NCBI RefSeq assembly: GCF_902826655.1
Contig: NZ_CADEFR010000033.1
Span: 1-39,131 of the forward strand
Source: an uncultured Methylibium sp.
GTDB lineage: Bacteria; Pseudomonadota; Gammaproteobacteria; Burkholderiales; Burkholderiaceae_C
Direction of reading: 5' to 3'
Length of the DNA: 39,131 bases
Shown piece after piece: positions 39,018 to 39,131 of the stretch. Each line of letters opens with the position of its first letter. The stretch's first letter is position 1. The notes under the pieces were generated by a model. It searched no databases and had not been told where the DNA came from. It saw nothing but the letters and a program-made list of their open reading frames with translations. Made by a program: the position numbers and the translations under genes.

Positions 39018-39131
39018 AGAACCTCATCGACCAAATCTATGAGTCGGCCGCAAACTCTGGTCTGCTGAAGGAGTGTCTTTGGTATCCGTCGAACGGTGCG
39101 CCATCGCAACGGCATCAGGTCGGCTTTGCCG
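39014..39131 (+). CDS. Probable FII-like head-tail connector, 5' end only
   Basis: A frame starting at GTG 39014 (GTGA overlap with the capsid stop) is open to the window end. It reads MKNLIDQIYESAANSGLLKE and then CLWYPSNGAPSQRHQVGFA. The position after gpE and the sequence pattern suggest the gpFII / ATP-binding sugar-transporter-like head-tail connector, but only 39 codons are visible. Confidence 0.6.
   Translation, partial: MKNLIDQIYESAANSGLLKECLWYPSNGAPSQRHQVGFA

Overview
The window looks like a high-GC proteobacterial chromosome, most likely a betaproteobacterium of Burkholderiales type. The reasons are the order ompA-like / ubiG / gph, GC-rich codon use, and a two-piece-free (standard) tmRNA with tag ANDSDYALAA. 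The species cannot be named from the sequence alone.

Positions 1-9640 are host backbone. An ompA-like 3' end and terminator are followed by ubiG and gph (ATGA overlap). On the minus strand lie an AidB-like acyl-CoA dehydrogenase and a BvgS-like hybrid sensor kinase, translationally coupled; the kinase runs 44 bp into gph from the opposite side. Then come two tandem paralogous putative lipoproteins of unknown function, and ssrA (tmRNA) with promoter and terminator.

Positions ~9640-39131 are a mobile element, most simply a lambda-type prophage or integrated island beginning just past ssrA. Its left end carries (i) a short mercury-transport cargo, merR / merT / merP / GDCCVxC protein plus a YnfA-like membrane protein, with no merA in view; (ii) a tightly overlapping minus-strand operon: small protein, DUF2924, large serine recombinase, and two paralogous small proteins with a ParB-like helix-turn-helix; (iii) an XRE repressor plus ImmA/IrrE protease pair, followed by a terminator and a second operon of two large unrecognised proteins. 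Both operons of (iii) carry the same operator-like sequence, so these four genes look like one stress-switched module and are my best candidate for an undescribed system.

Positions 18.3-26.4 kb are a rightward replication/recombination operon: HTH protein, AAA ATPase, an SSB-like protein, P63C protein, DUF6511-like protein, Cas4-like PD-(D/E)XK nuclease, second small HTH protein, P4-type primase-helicase, RuvC-like resolvase, and a DUF6362-type protein. Most junctions are 4-bp stop/start overlaps. An inverted, iteron-like element lies between primase and resolvase. A 314-bp non-coding stretch with phased repeats precedes two tandem ParB-domain/DNA-methyltransferase fusions. A leftward cluster of four small genes (DUF6900, DUF3489, two unknown) follows. 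A repeated leader element is shared between that cluster and the DUF2924/recombinase operon 15 kb away.

Positions 31.2-39.1 kb are the rightward late morphogenesis genes in lambda order: terminase small and large subunits, two fibre-like proteins (unusual here), gpW, portal, S49 protease with a nested scaffold start, decoration protein D, major capsid E, and the start of a probable FII-like connector cut by the window end.
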